Source: Prado023 sp963747335
Lineage (GTDB): Bacteria > Actinomycetota > Actinomycetes > S36-B12 > CAIYMF01
Direction: 5' to 3'
DNA length: 64,000 nt
Assembly (NCBI GenBank): GCA_963747335.1
Contig: CAVVEV010000004.1
Coordinates: 114,585-178,584 of the forward strand
Each line of letters starts with the position of its first letter. Position 1 is the stretch's first letter. Both the position numbers and the translations under genes were made by a program. Positions 53,508-63,500 of this stretch are shown here, piece by piece. The notes beneath the pieces were generated by a model. The model did no database searches, was not told the origin of the DNA, and was given only the letters and a program-made list of their open reading frames with translations.

Positions 53508-53665
53508 TGGTGAGGTCCAGACCTGGGGCGGCTGGGTGGCTGCACCGATCGAGGTGGGACGGATCCCGCGGGGCGGGCTGAGCCTCCGGGTCGCTCGGGC
53601 TGGGGTGTCCCTCGATTGGGGACGGCAGGGAGGTCGCCCAGCCCGCGCTCGCCGGCTGCTGTGGG
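53508..53665. other. Intergenic region before the beta-helix paralogue
   Basis: 158 bp with no gene. A GGGGAC box lies at 53618-53623, 42 bp before the TAGGGT element, as in copies 1 and 4. Sequence around it (CCCAGCCCGCG) is shared with the region upstream of copy 1, so the upstream segment was duplicated with the gene. Confidence 0.4.
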
Positions 53666-53720
53666 TAGGGTCCTGCGTGGTGGTGCTTCCACGGGGGTGG
53701 CGCCAGGACGGGGTGTTCCG
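53666..53720 (+). promoter_or_regulatory. Shared promoter and 5' leader, copy 3
   Basis: TAGGGT (53666-53671), seven bases, then GGTGGTGCTTCCACGGGGG from 53679, 42 bases before ATG 53721. A 5-bp stem CGTGG (53676-53680) / CCACG (53689-53693) is the counterpart of the 8-bp stem of copy 1. CCAGGACGGGGTGTTCC precedes the start codon, as in copy 4. Confidence 0.6.
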
Positions 53721-55842
53721 ATGTTCGTGCGTGGGCTGGTCGTTCTCGCTGTGCTGGTCTCGGGCCTGGTGGCCCCACCCGCGCACGCCGCACCAGCGCT
53801 GTCGGCGGGCCCGGTCACGTCACACCGCCACGTCGGGCGCTGTGGGCACGTCGGCGGTCACGGCCGCCAAGCCTCGGGCCACTGGTGGCTGGCACGGCGC
53901 AGCCCCTGGGGTCGGGCAAGGTGCGGGTGTCGGTGACCGTCGAACGCGAAGAAGGTGAAGGTCGCCTACCGCACGTCGAAGAACAAGAAGCGCACCGCGA
54001 CGATCACGATCCGCAAGGGCAAGGGGTCGCGCACGTTGGCCCGGGGGTCCAGGTCGATCCGCGCCCAGGCCAAGGCCACCAAGAAGCTGAAGGCCAGCGC
54101 GTGGATCACCGTCGGTGGGGTCAGCGCGGCACCAGCCGTGGCGGGGGGCACCTACACGGTGGGCCCGGATTCGGCGATCCTGCCGCCGATGTCCGGGTAC
54201 TCGACGGTGAACCAGTACACCCGGCACTACTACCTGATCCGCTCCTACATGCACCGGTTCGAGTCCGCCGGTGGCGGCACCCTGATCCTCGGCCCGGGCC
54301 GGTATGAGATCTCCTCGACGATCTACGTGCCCAGCAACACCACGATCCGACTGTCCGCGGGCACCACCCTGGTGAAGTCGAACACGACCGGGACCAGCAG
54401 CTTCAGTGCCTCGACTTCGATGTTCATGCTGATCCGCCCCTCCCTGGGCAAGGTGTCGGGGGCGGTCGGCGGTCACGACGGGGACGCCAACATCACGATC
54501 GCCGGTGCCGGGGGCGGGTCCTCGGTGATCGACATGGCCAACCTGGTTCGACACGTTGGCGATCATCTCCGGGCACAACCGGGGCGTGACCATCTCGGGG
54601 ATCACGTTCCGGCGGATGAACAACAACCACTTCATCGAGATGGACGGCTGCGCGGACTGCACGATCACCGGCAACGAGTTCCTCGACGCCGCCGGAGGGA
54701 CCCGGGAGACCGCCGAGGCGATCAACCTCGACACCCCCGACCCGAAGACCGGTGGGTTCAGCTCGGTGTGGTCCAAGCAGGACGCCACGCCCAACGAGCG
54801 GGTCACGATCGCCGGGAACCGGTTCGACGGGCATGCAGCGCGCCCTGGGCACCCACAACTTCTCCACCGGGCGGTACCACACCGACATCGTCGTGCGGGA
54901 CAACACGATCACCAGCAACGCCAACGACGCGATCCACATCATGAACTGGACCAACCCGGTGTTCACCGGCAACACGATCACCAGCCGCGGCGGATCGGCC
55001 GGGATCCGCGCCTGCGGCACCAGCAACCCCACGATCACGGCCAACACGTTCGCCGAGTCCGGGACCGCGGTCGTGTTCCGCTCGTGCAGCGGGGAGAACG
55101 GCACCACCCGCGCCAACGCGGTCACCGCCGACAACGTGACCGCGCTGCGCGCCAACCTCGTCGGGCCGGGATTGGGCAGCGCCTCGGTCAGCGTGCCCGA
55201 CCACGGGACGGTCTGGTTCAACGGCCACGAACCCCCGCCCACCGTGCCCTCGGCGCCCGTACGTCGGCACGATCGTCCCCGGCGACGGGCAGGCCACCGT
55301 GCGCTGGTCCCCCGGGTACGCCGATCCGCGGGCACCGATCACCGGGTACCGGGTCCGGCTGTCCACCGCCCTCGGTTCCCTGATCCAGACCGTCGACGTG
55401 CCCGGCGACCGCCACGAGACGGTGCTCACCGGGTTGACCAACGGCACCTACTACTCGGTGACCGTGGCCGCGGTGAACAGCGTCGGGGAGAGCTCCGGCG
55501 GTTATGCCCCGTCGTTCATGCCGATCGGCCCACCGACCGCCCCCACCCAGCCGACCGCGGTCAGCACCACCCCCGGGACAGTGACCCTGACCTGGGCGGC
55601 ACCGAGCAGCACCGGTGGGCGACCGATCACCGGGTACCGGATCTACGGCTACACCGACCCGGAGGCCACCACTGCCCTACCCGGCGAGCCCGATCACTGT
55701 CGGACCGACCACCACCTACACCTGGACCGGGCTCACCGGGGGGACCTCCGCGTACTTCCGGATCACCGCGGTCAACGACGTCGGCGAGAGCCCGGCCACG
55801 GACCTCGTGGCGGTGGTGGTGAAGGGAGCACCAATTCCCTGA
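53721..55842 (+). pseudogene. Exported beta-helix/FN3 protein, broken paralogue of the 28.6-kb gene
   Basis: From ATG 53721 the sequence parallels the intact gene at 28560-30653 along its whole length: signal peptide MFVRGLVVLAVLVSGLVAPP, basic module, beta-helix (GVTISGITFRRMNNNHFIEM is identical) and two FN3 domains. Seven single-base insertions relative to the intact copy, near 53815, 53878, 53942, 54546, 54830, 55256 and 55690, each move the frame by +1. Examples: GACGGGCATG for GACGGCATG at 54830, and GACCGTCGAA for GACCTCGAA at 53942. No internal stops other than those caused by the shifts were noticed, so decay would be recent or the insertions are sequencing errors. Corrected product about 704 residues. 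Confidence 0.8.
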
Positions 55843-55978
55843 CCCCCGCCAGCGACACCAGACCCTCAGGGGGGCCCGCCGTGGGCGATCCTCGAGGGCG
55901 ACGAGTCAAGGCGATCAACAAGGATGACGATGGCTGTCTCGGTGGATCCACCGGTGCACGCAGGGGGAGGCAGTGGAA

Positions 55979-58900
55979 ATGACCGTTGATGGCGCTCCGG
56001 CGCGGCGATCAACAGGAGTGACCGGCAGGCTGCTCGTGCTGCCTCTCCGGGCGCGGCGTTCCGAGGGGGCTAGCCGGTCCGGTGGCCGCCTACCAGTGCG
56101 GGCTGGTCGATGGCCGGACTCGCGTCGATCACCGTGGCGGTCTGCGGTTGCGGTGATGACGGCGGCGGTCCTGATGGTGGCGGGAGTCGCCGTCCCGGCG
56201 GGCCTGTCTTCGGCTGCGGGAGGTGTGGCCGCGGATGCTCCGACTGGCCCCGATGGTCCGGGGTACTGGACCGACGTCACCACGGTGTCCGCGGAGGGCG
56301 CTGAAGCCATCGACCCCAGAGTGTCGGCCGACGGTTCGGCGACGGTGTGGTCGCGCAGCAACGGGACGAACACAATCGCTCAGGTCAGTACCCGCGTGGG
56401 TGGCTCCTGGACTGCCTGGACCACCCCGGTGGACCTGTCTGCGCCCGGGGCGAACGCGACCATGGCGCGGGTTTCCAGCGATGGTCAGATGGTGGTGTGG
56501 GCGCGCGGTGGGATCGTCCAGCTCAGCCACCTGGTCAACGGCACCTGGGCTGCGCCGGTGGATCTGTCAGCGGCCAACGGCGCGGTGACCGCGTTGCACA
56601 TTGCCGGCGACGGGCTGGCGGTGTTCTGGGCGAATTCTGCCGGGTGGGTCAGCAGGAAGGTGAGCGGCACCTGGACCGCCCCCACACCGTGGTCCGAAGC
56701 CGCGGGCCAGGTGCTGTCGGGGGATGGCAACACGGTGGCCTTCTTGAGGGTGGAACAGCCCTCCTGGACCGCATATGACGTGTTGTATGTCAGCCGGAAT
56801 GAGAACGGATCGTGGGTGAACCCAGTCAAGCTGTCCACGACCGGCAACTGGGCCGACAGCGCCCAGGTCTCGGCTGACGGGAGCACCGTGATCTGGCGCT
56901 GGTACGCGGCAACCGGGTCCAGTGACAGCTATGTCCAGGTCAGCCGTCTGGTCGCGGGTTCGTGGACCGCCGCCCAGACCCTGGGTGACTACCGGAGCTA
57001 CTCCCCGCAGGTGTCGGCTGATGGTGCAACCGCGGTCTGGCTGCACGTCGGCGCCTCGTCGACCACGATCGAGACCGCCAGGCTGGTGAGCGGTTCGTGG
57101 ACCGCGCCGGTGGTGATCTCCGCCGGCGCGGGGACCGCGACGGGACCGCGGTTGTCGGCTGATGGTCGGTCTGTGCTGTGGGTTGATTCGCTCGGGACGG
57201 TGATGTCCAGCCGGTATGTCAACGCGGTGTGGACGACCCCGGTCGCGGTGTCGGCAGATTTCCGGGGTGCGCTGCAGCTCTCGGCGGACGGTACCGCGGC
57301 GACGTGGGTGCGGTCCGGGTCGGCCGCGTTGCGGGTCCTGCGCACGGCCCGCTGGGGGCTGGTGATCCCGCCGAAGGTTCCCCCCAGCCCAGTGGCCCTG
57401 CCCGGCGACGGCTCGGCGCAGGTGTCCTGGTCAGCGCCGTCCACGGGCGCCCCGGCGACCAGCTACACCGTGACCGCAAGCCCAGGTGGGGCGACCTGTT
57501 CGTCAGGGGTGAGCAGCTGCACGCTGACCGGTCTGACGAACGGCTCCCCGTACACGTTCACGGTCATCGCCGAGAACTCCGCCGGGTCCTCTCCCCCGTC
57601 GGTGGCCTCCGCGGCGGTGATTCCGCGGACGGCGCCCCACCCTCCCACCGGTGTGGTGGGCGCCCCGGGTGACAGCGCGGTTGCGTTGTCCTGGTCGGCA
57701 CCGGCCTGGAACGGTGGGGCACCGGTCACCGGGTACCGGATCGAGCACCGCACCGACGTCGGGCCGTGGGTGGTTGCCGTGGCCGACACCGCATCCACGG
57801 CCACGACCCGCACCGTGACCGGCCTGGCCGCGGGCACACCGTTTGAGTTCCGTGTGGCCGCCATCAACCTGGCCGGGACGGGTGAGTTCTCCGACCCCCC
57901 GACCGCGGTGATTCCGGACGCGGTACCGAACGCCCCCACCTCGGTGACCGGAGCCCCGGGCCACACTGAGGTGCTGGTGTCCTGGTCCGCATCCGCCCCG
58001 AACGGTGGCTCGGCGGTCACCGGATACACCGTCACCAGCACCCCGGGTGGCAAGACCTGCACTGCCGCTGCACCCACGATTTCGTGCACCGTGTCCGGGT
58101 TGACCAACGGCACCGGGTACACGTTCACGGTGAAGGCCACGAACCCGATCGGCGTCTCCGTGGCTTCAACGGCGTCGGCCGTGGTGACCCCACGCACGGT
58201 GCCCGGTGCCCCCACCGGGGTCACGGGCACTCGAGGAAGCGAATCGGTGGCCCTTTCGTGGACCGCACCGGTCTCCAACGGTGGTGCCCCGATCCTCGGG
58301 TACCGGATCGAGGCCCGCCCGGTGGGTGGGGCCTGGTCAGTCGCCGTCGCGGACACCACCTCCGCGGCCAGGAGCCGCACGGTTACGGGCTTGATCAACG
58401 GCACGCCCTACGAGTTCCAGGTCGCGGCCATCAACGCCGCCGGGACCGGCACCTACTCCCCCGCCTCCACGTCGGTCACCCCGGACGCAGCGCCCAACCC
58501 CCCAACCGGGGTCACAGGTATCCCGGGCAACACCGAAGTGGTCGTGTCCTGGACCGCCCCCGCCCCGAACGGTGGCTCGGCCGTCACCGGGTACACCGTC
58601 ACCACCACACCGGGTGGCAAGACATGCACCGCCACCTCACCCACCACCTCGTGTGTGGTGTCCGGGCTTAACAACGGCACCACGTACACGTTCACAGTGA
58701 AGGCCACGAACCCGATCGGTACCTCCGCAGCCTCCACAGCGTCGCCCCCCGTGACCCCACGCACGGTGCCCGGCGCCCCCACCGGGGTGTCAGGCACGCG
58801 GGGCAACGAATCCGTGGCCCTGGTGTGGACCACGCCGCTGGCCAACGGCGGCGCACCGATCCTCGGGTACCGGATCGAGGCCCGCCCGGTGGGTGGGGCC

Positions 58901-60208
58901 TGGTCAGTCGCCGTCGCGGACACCGCCTCCGCGGCCCCCAGTCGCACCATCACCGGCCTGACCAACGGCACCCCCTACGAGTTCCAGGTCGCGGCCATCA
59001 ATGCCGCCGGGACCGGCGACTACTCCCCCGCCTCCGCGGCGGTGACCCCGGACGCGGTGCCGAACGCCCCCACCTCTGTGACCGGCACCCCGGGGAACAC
59101 TGAGGTTCTGCTGTCCTGGACTGCCCCCACCCCGAACGGCGGCTCGGCCGTCACCGGATACACCGTCACCGCCACCCCCGGGGGCAGCACCTGCACCACG
59201 ACGGGGGCAACCTCCTGCGTGGTGACCGGCCTGAGTAACGGGGTGACCTACGCGTTCACCGCGGTGGCCACCAATACCGCGGGAACCGGGCCGGCGTCGG
59301 CCCCGTCCGCAGCGACACCTCGGACCGTTCCCGGCGCACCCACCGGCCTGACCGTTCGGGTGGGCATGGCGACCGGCGCCGCAACCATCAGCTGGTCACC
59401 CCCCACCGGCGACGGCGGATCCCCGATCACCAGCTACACCGTGATCACCTCACCGTCCGGTGCCCGCTGCACCACCGCGGGCACCGAGTGCACCGTGACC
59501 GGGCTGACCAACGGCACGGCCTACACGTTCACCGCCCACGCCACCAACGCCGCCGGTGACGGACCCAACTCGCCCTCGACACCCCCGACCACCCCCAAGG
59601 CCGTACCCGCACCCCCGACCGGCGTCACCGTGAGTGGGGTGACCACCGGGTACGCCGATGGCAGCGCCTCAGCCACCATCACCTGGACACCCCCCGGCGC
59701 GGACGGTGGAACACCGATCACCCACTACATCCTCGCCAGCTACCCCGCAGGGCAACAAGTCATCGTCACTGGAACCACGCACACCTGGTACGGGCTGGCG
59801 ATCGGCGTCGGCCACACGTTCCGCGTATCGGCCTGCAACACCATCGGCTGCTCCGCATGGTCCGACATGTCCCTGCCGGTGACCCCGACCGTGCCCGCAC
59901 CACCCCTGCCCCCCGCCCCACCCACCCCGGCGCCGCCGCCCGCCTCAACCGTGACAGTCAGAGCAGTCAGCGGCGCAGGGAAACTCCTCGTCGACGTGAA
60001 CCCCGACAAGGGCGCCGGGTACTGGAAGTTCAAGGTCCAGAAGAAGAAGCCCAACGGCACCTGGACCACCCTCAAGACCAAATACAAGACCACCGGCAAC
60101 AAGGAGACCAAGACCCTGAACCTGAAGAAGGGCACCTACCGCGTCCTGGTCGAGCCCAAGTACGGACTCGCGGGCAGCGTCTCCACCGAGGTCAACCTCA
60201 AGAAGTGA
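55979..60208 (+). CDS. Large exported beta-propeller/FN3 protein with basic C-terminal module
   Basis: 1,409 residues; ATG 55979 (GGGGGAGG 8 bases upstream) is preferred to GTG 55973. A 55-residue basic N-terminus precedes the signal helix (SAVAVMTAAVLMVAGVAVPA). Residues about 85-455 hold repeats of the form VSADG-TVVW-R and V-G-WTAPV-LS, giving a TolB/WD-like beta-propeller. Nine FN3 domains follow (about 465-1310), alternating two types (NGGAPILGYRIEARPVGGAW and NGGSAVTGYTVT-TPGGKTC). After a Pro-rich linker comes the basic module YWKFKVQKKKPNGTW, TKTLNLKKGTYRVLVEPKY, ending NLKK. Frame is intact over 4.2 kb. Probably an extracellular, glycan-associated scaffold or adhesin. Confidence 0.82.
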   Translation: MTVDGAPARRSTGVTGRLLVLPLRARRSEGASRSGGRLPVRAGRWPDSRRSPWRSAVAVMTAAVLMVAGVAVPAGLSSAAGGVAADAPTGPDGPGYWTDVTTVSAEGAEAIDPRVSADGSATVWSRSNGTNTIAQVSTRVGGSWTAWTTPVDLSAPGANATMARVSSDGQMVVWARGGIVQLSHLVNGTWAAPVDLSAANGAVTALHIAGDGLAVFWANSAGWVSRKVSGTWTAPTPWSEAAGQVLSGDGNTVAFLRVEQPSWTAYDVLYVSRNENGSWVNPVKLSTTGNWADSAQVSADGSTVIWRWYAATGSSDSYVQVSRLVAGSWTAAQTLGDYRSYSPQVSADGATAVWLHVGASSTTIETARLVSGSWTAPVVISAGAGTATGPRLSADGRSVLWVDSLGTVMSSRYVNAVWTTPVAVSADFRGALQLSADGTAATWVRSGSAALRVLRTARWGLVIPPKVPPSPVALPGDGSAQVSWSAPSTGAPATSYTVTASPGGATCSSGVSSCTLTGLTNGSPYTFTVIAENSAGSSPPSVASAAVIPRTAPHPPTGVVGAPGDSAVALSWSAPAWNGGAPVTGYRIEHRTDVGPWVVAVADTASTATTRTVTGLAAGTPFEFRVAAINLAGTGEFSDPPTAVIPDAVPNAPTSVTGAPGHTEVLVSWSASAPNGGSAVTGYTVTSTPGGKTCTAAAPTISCTVSGLTNGTGYTFTVKATNPIGVSVASTASAVVTPRTVPGAPTGVTGTRGSESVALSWTAPVSNGGAPILGYRIEARPVGGAWSVAVADTTSAARSRTVTGLINGTPYEFQVAAINAAGTGTYSPASTSVTPDAAPNPPTGVTGIPGNTEVVVSWTAPAPNGGSAVTGYTVTTTPGGKTCTATSPTTSCVVSGLNNGTTYTFTVKATNPIGTSAASTASPPVTPRTVPGAPTGVSGTRGNESVALVWTTPLANGGAPILGYRIEARPVGGAWSVAVADTASAAPSRTITGLTNGTPYEFQVAAINAAGTGDYSPASAAVTPDAVPNAPTSVTGTPGNTEVLLSWTAPTPNGGSAVTGYTVTATPGGSTCTTTGATSCVVTGLSNGVTYAFTAVATNTAGTGPASAPSAATPRTVPGAPTGLTVRVGMATGAATISWSPPTGDGGSPITSYTVITSPSGARCTTAGTECTVTGLTNGTAYTFTAHATNAAGDGPNSPSTPPTTPKAVPAPPTGVTVSGVTTGYADGSASATITWTPPGADGGTPITHYILASYPAGQQVIVTGTTHTWYGLAIGVGHTFRVSACNTIGCSAWSDMSLPVTPTVPAPPLPPAPPTPAPPPASTVTVRAVSGAGKLLVDVNPDKGAGYWKFKVQKKKPNGTWTTLKTKYKTTGNKETKTLNLKKGTYRVLVEPKYGLAGSVSTEVNLKK
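58200..59330. repeat. 567-bp period repeat of FN3 pairs
   Basis: Two consecutive FN3-domain pairs of the large protein are nearly identical in DNA: the segment encoding GYRIEARPVGGAWSVAVADT occurs near 58294 and again 567 bp (189 codons) later with very few changes. This points to recent duplication of a two-domain unit in frame. Confidence 0.7.
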
Positions 60209-60507
60209 GTGACCGCTGCGGCACGGCGCCGAGCCGGGGACAGGCGGGAGTCCAGACCCGCTTGTTCCCGGAGGCGTCCCCCGAGGTCGCGGCCTTCGCC
60301 CTCACTGCTGATGGGACCCGCGAGGACTCCGCGCAGGATGTTCCGCAGCAGTGAGTCCGCACCTGCCATGGTCCCGTCGTGGGCAGTTGCGGCCCCGGTA
60401 CCGGATCATCCGGAATCGGGCGAGTAGGGGTTGAGTCCCCCAAGGCGTCCCCTGGTGTGGGGACCTTCGGCCCGGCTCCCGGCACCGGCCTCCGGGGGTG
60501 GGGTGGG
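60209..60507. other. Intergenic region before the giant beta-helix gene
   Basis: 299 bp without a supported gene. A GGGGAC box at 60459-60464 lies 43 bp before the TAGGGT element of the next gene. No terminator with a T-run was seen after 60208. Confidence 0.4.
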
Positions 60508-60561
60508 TAGGGTGCGTGCTGGTGGTGCTGCCACGGGGGCGGGACCAGACGGGGTGTTCCC
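60508..60561 (+). promoter_or_regulatory. Shared promoter and 5' leader, copy 4
   Basis: TAGGGT (60508-60513), seven bases, then GGTGGTGCTGCCACGGGGGC from 60521, 41 bases before ATG 60562. The stem is only GTGG/CCAC here, so the conserved part is the leader sequence rather than the full 8-bp hairpin of copy 1. ACCAGACGGGGTGTTCCC precedes the start codon. Confidence 0.6.
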
Positions 60562-63500
60562 ATGATCGTGCGCGGTGTGGTTGTCCTGGCTCTGCTGGTC
60601 TCCGGGCTGGTCGGCCCACCCGCGACCGGTGCCCCCACCCCGGCCAACTCGCTGTCGAGAGTCACCGCGGCGACCTCGGCTCCAGCCCCTGCCGAGGCGA
60701 CCCCGGTCAACGCGATGGCGACCGCGACCAAGCCCCGGGCGGTGGTGTCCGCCTCCTACGTGGTCCTGGGGTCGGGCAAGGTGCGGGTCACGGTCACCTC
60801 GAACGCGAAGAAGGTGAAGCTGACCTACCGCACCGCCAAGAACAAGAAGCGCAGCACCACGATCACGATCCGCAAAGGCAAAGGCACCAAGACCCTGGCC
60901 AAGGGATCGAAGAGCATCGTGGCCCAAGCCAAAGCCACCTCGAAACTGCGAACCGGGATCAAGACCCCCGTGCGGCCCTACGTCCCTCCGGTGGTCACTC
61001 CCCCAGTCGTGACACCACCTGTAGTCACACCCCACCGGTCGTGACCCCCCCGGTGGTCACCCCACCCCCAGCCACGGACAGCATCCCACCGGGTCCGGTG
61101 ACCGGACTGACCGTGGGAACCCGCACCCCGACGTCGATCGCGTTGTCGTGGACCAACCCGACCGCACCCGACCTCGGCGGCGATCGTGGTCCGCCGCGCG
61201 ATCGGGGCGACCGCCCCGACCAGCGCCACCACCGGCACCGCGGTCACCCTGGGCTCAGCGACAGCGACCTCGGTGACCGACACCGGGCTCACCGCCAACA
61301 CCCAATACTCGTACGCGGTGTTCACCCGGGACACCACCGGCAACGTGGGAACCCGGGCGACGGTGACGACCAGCACCGATTCCGAACCCGGACACTACGT
61401 CCCCGGGGCCAGTCACCGGCACTCCACCGGGGCCGTTACCGATACCTCGATAGGGCTTTCCTGGACCAACCCCGCTGATGCCGACCTGGCCGAAGTCATC
61501 GTGCGCCGCGCCCTCGGTAACACCCCCCCGGCCACTCCCACAGCAGGCATTCCTGTGGCCCTGGGGTCCCCAACGGCCAGCCTCGTGACCGACACCGGGC
61601 TGGACTCAGCCACCTCCTACGCCTACGCCATCTTCACCCTCGACCGTTCCGGCAATGCCGGTCCTTCCGCAACCATCGCTACTGCCACGCGCGACTCCGG
61701 CGCCGATGTCTGCTCCTCCCCACTAACCAAGGACACAGCCTGGAGCACAGCGTTTCGCGATCACTACCTAGTCAATTGCGCCCTTTCGGTACCTCGCGGC
61801 ATCACCCTGACGATCGAGGCGGGTGCGATCATCAAGTTCGGGCAATCAGGCGGTCTACACATAGCCGCTGGCGGTCGAGTTGTAGCCTCCGGGACCAACG
61901 ACAACCCGGTGTTGATCACCGATTGGAGGAACGACAGCGTCGGAGGAGACACCAACGGAGATGGGGCCGAGTCGCTCCCTGCCTCGTCTGGTTTGGTCGC
62001 GTTCCGTTTAGACGCCGAAGCCGGGGGATCGGTCGCGCCAGAATTGACGCTGCGCCACGTTGCCACGAGCTACCTTCGACCCTTTGTCGCCCAGAATGCG
62101 CATGCGATGCTTGTGATCGAAGACTCAGTGTTCGAAGCTGGCGGCTCTCGTACGCCCGCCGAGCTTGGTGGCTGTGACGATCAGTCTGTTATCTCGGGGA
62201 ACCGGTTTGCGGGGACGTCGCTGTCGATCAGTGATTGCGCCGTGCAGATCAGCGCGAATGTCTTCGATCACACTGACGACCCGCTCACCCTGACCAACCA
62301 CCCCGACCTGGCCGAAGTATTCCTCGCAGGAACCCAAACGAACCAGTTCATCGGCGCTGGTCCTCAGTTGAGGATCTCAGTCGACGGAACGGTGAAGGCT
62401 GGCCGCGAGTTTGACTTCGATCCCGCCAATGGTGGGGTGCTCACCCCCGGGACGGTTGACATCCTGGGAGGCGTGACTGTGAAGGCGGGGTCCGTGGTCA
62501 AGTCCAACACGGCAATCGCCAATCGTCGGGGAGGCTTCTCAGTCTCGGAGGGCGGCCTGTTGCGGGTGGCTGGTACGGCCGCGAACCCGGTGACCGTTAC
62601 CTCCTTCACCGATGACAGTGCCGGGGGCGACACGAATGGCGACGGCCCCTCTGACCCCAGCGATGGCACCCCGTGGTCGGGCCTGGCAACGCTCAATGGC
62701 GGCTCCCTGGAGGTGGACCATGCCAATATCCGCTGGTTGGTCGCACCGTTCTGGGCAGAGTATGAAGCCCCAGCGCGCATCACGATCCGTGACTCGGACT
62801 TCTCCACGCCAGCTCCGATCCAGATCCCAGGAGGCATCCCCCAACTCGCGCGTGTGATGTTCCGTGGTGGCTGTGACGATCAGTCTGTTATCTCGGGGAA
62901 CCGGTTTGCGGGGACGTCGCTGTCGATCAGTGATTGCGCCGTGCAGATCAGCGCGAATGTCTTCGATCACACTGACGACCCGCTCACCCTGACCAACCAC
63001 CCCGACCTGGCCGAAGTATTCCTCGCAGGAACCCAAACGAACCAGTTCATCGGCGCTGGTCCTCAGTTGAGGATCTCAGTCGACGGAACGGTGAAGGCTG
63101 GCCGCGAGTTTGACTTCGATCCCGCCAATGGTGGGGTGCTCACCCCCGGGACGGTTGACATCCTGGGAGGCGTGACTGTGAAGGCGGGGTCCGTGGTCAA
63201 GTCCAACACGGCAATCGCCAATCGTCGGGGAGGCTTCTCAGTCTCGGAGGGCGGCCTGTTGCGGGTGGCTGGTACGGCCGCGAACCCGGTGACCGTTACC
63301 TCCTTCACCGATGACAGTGCCGGGGGCGACACGAATGGCGACGGCCCCTCTGACCCCAGCGATGGCACCCCGTGGTCGGGCCTGGCAACGCTCAATGGCG
63401 GCTCCCTGGAGGTGGACCATGCCAATATCCGCTGGTTGGTCGCACCGTTCTGGGCAGAGTATGAAGCCCCAGCGCGCATCACGATCCGTGACTCGGACTT

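Noticed and set aside
53721..55842. Programmed frameshifting as explanation for the broken beta-helix gene
   Set aside because: The inserted positions share no slippery sequence, stop-codon context or hairpin that I could see, and an intact paralogue needs none.
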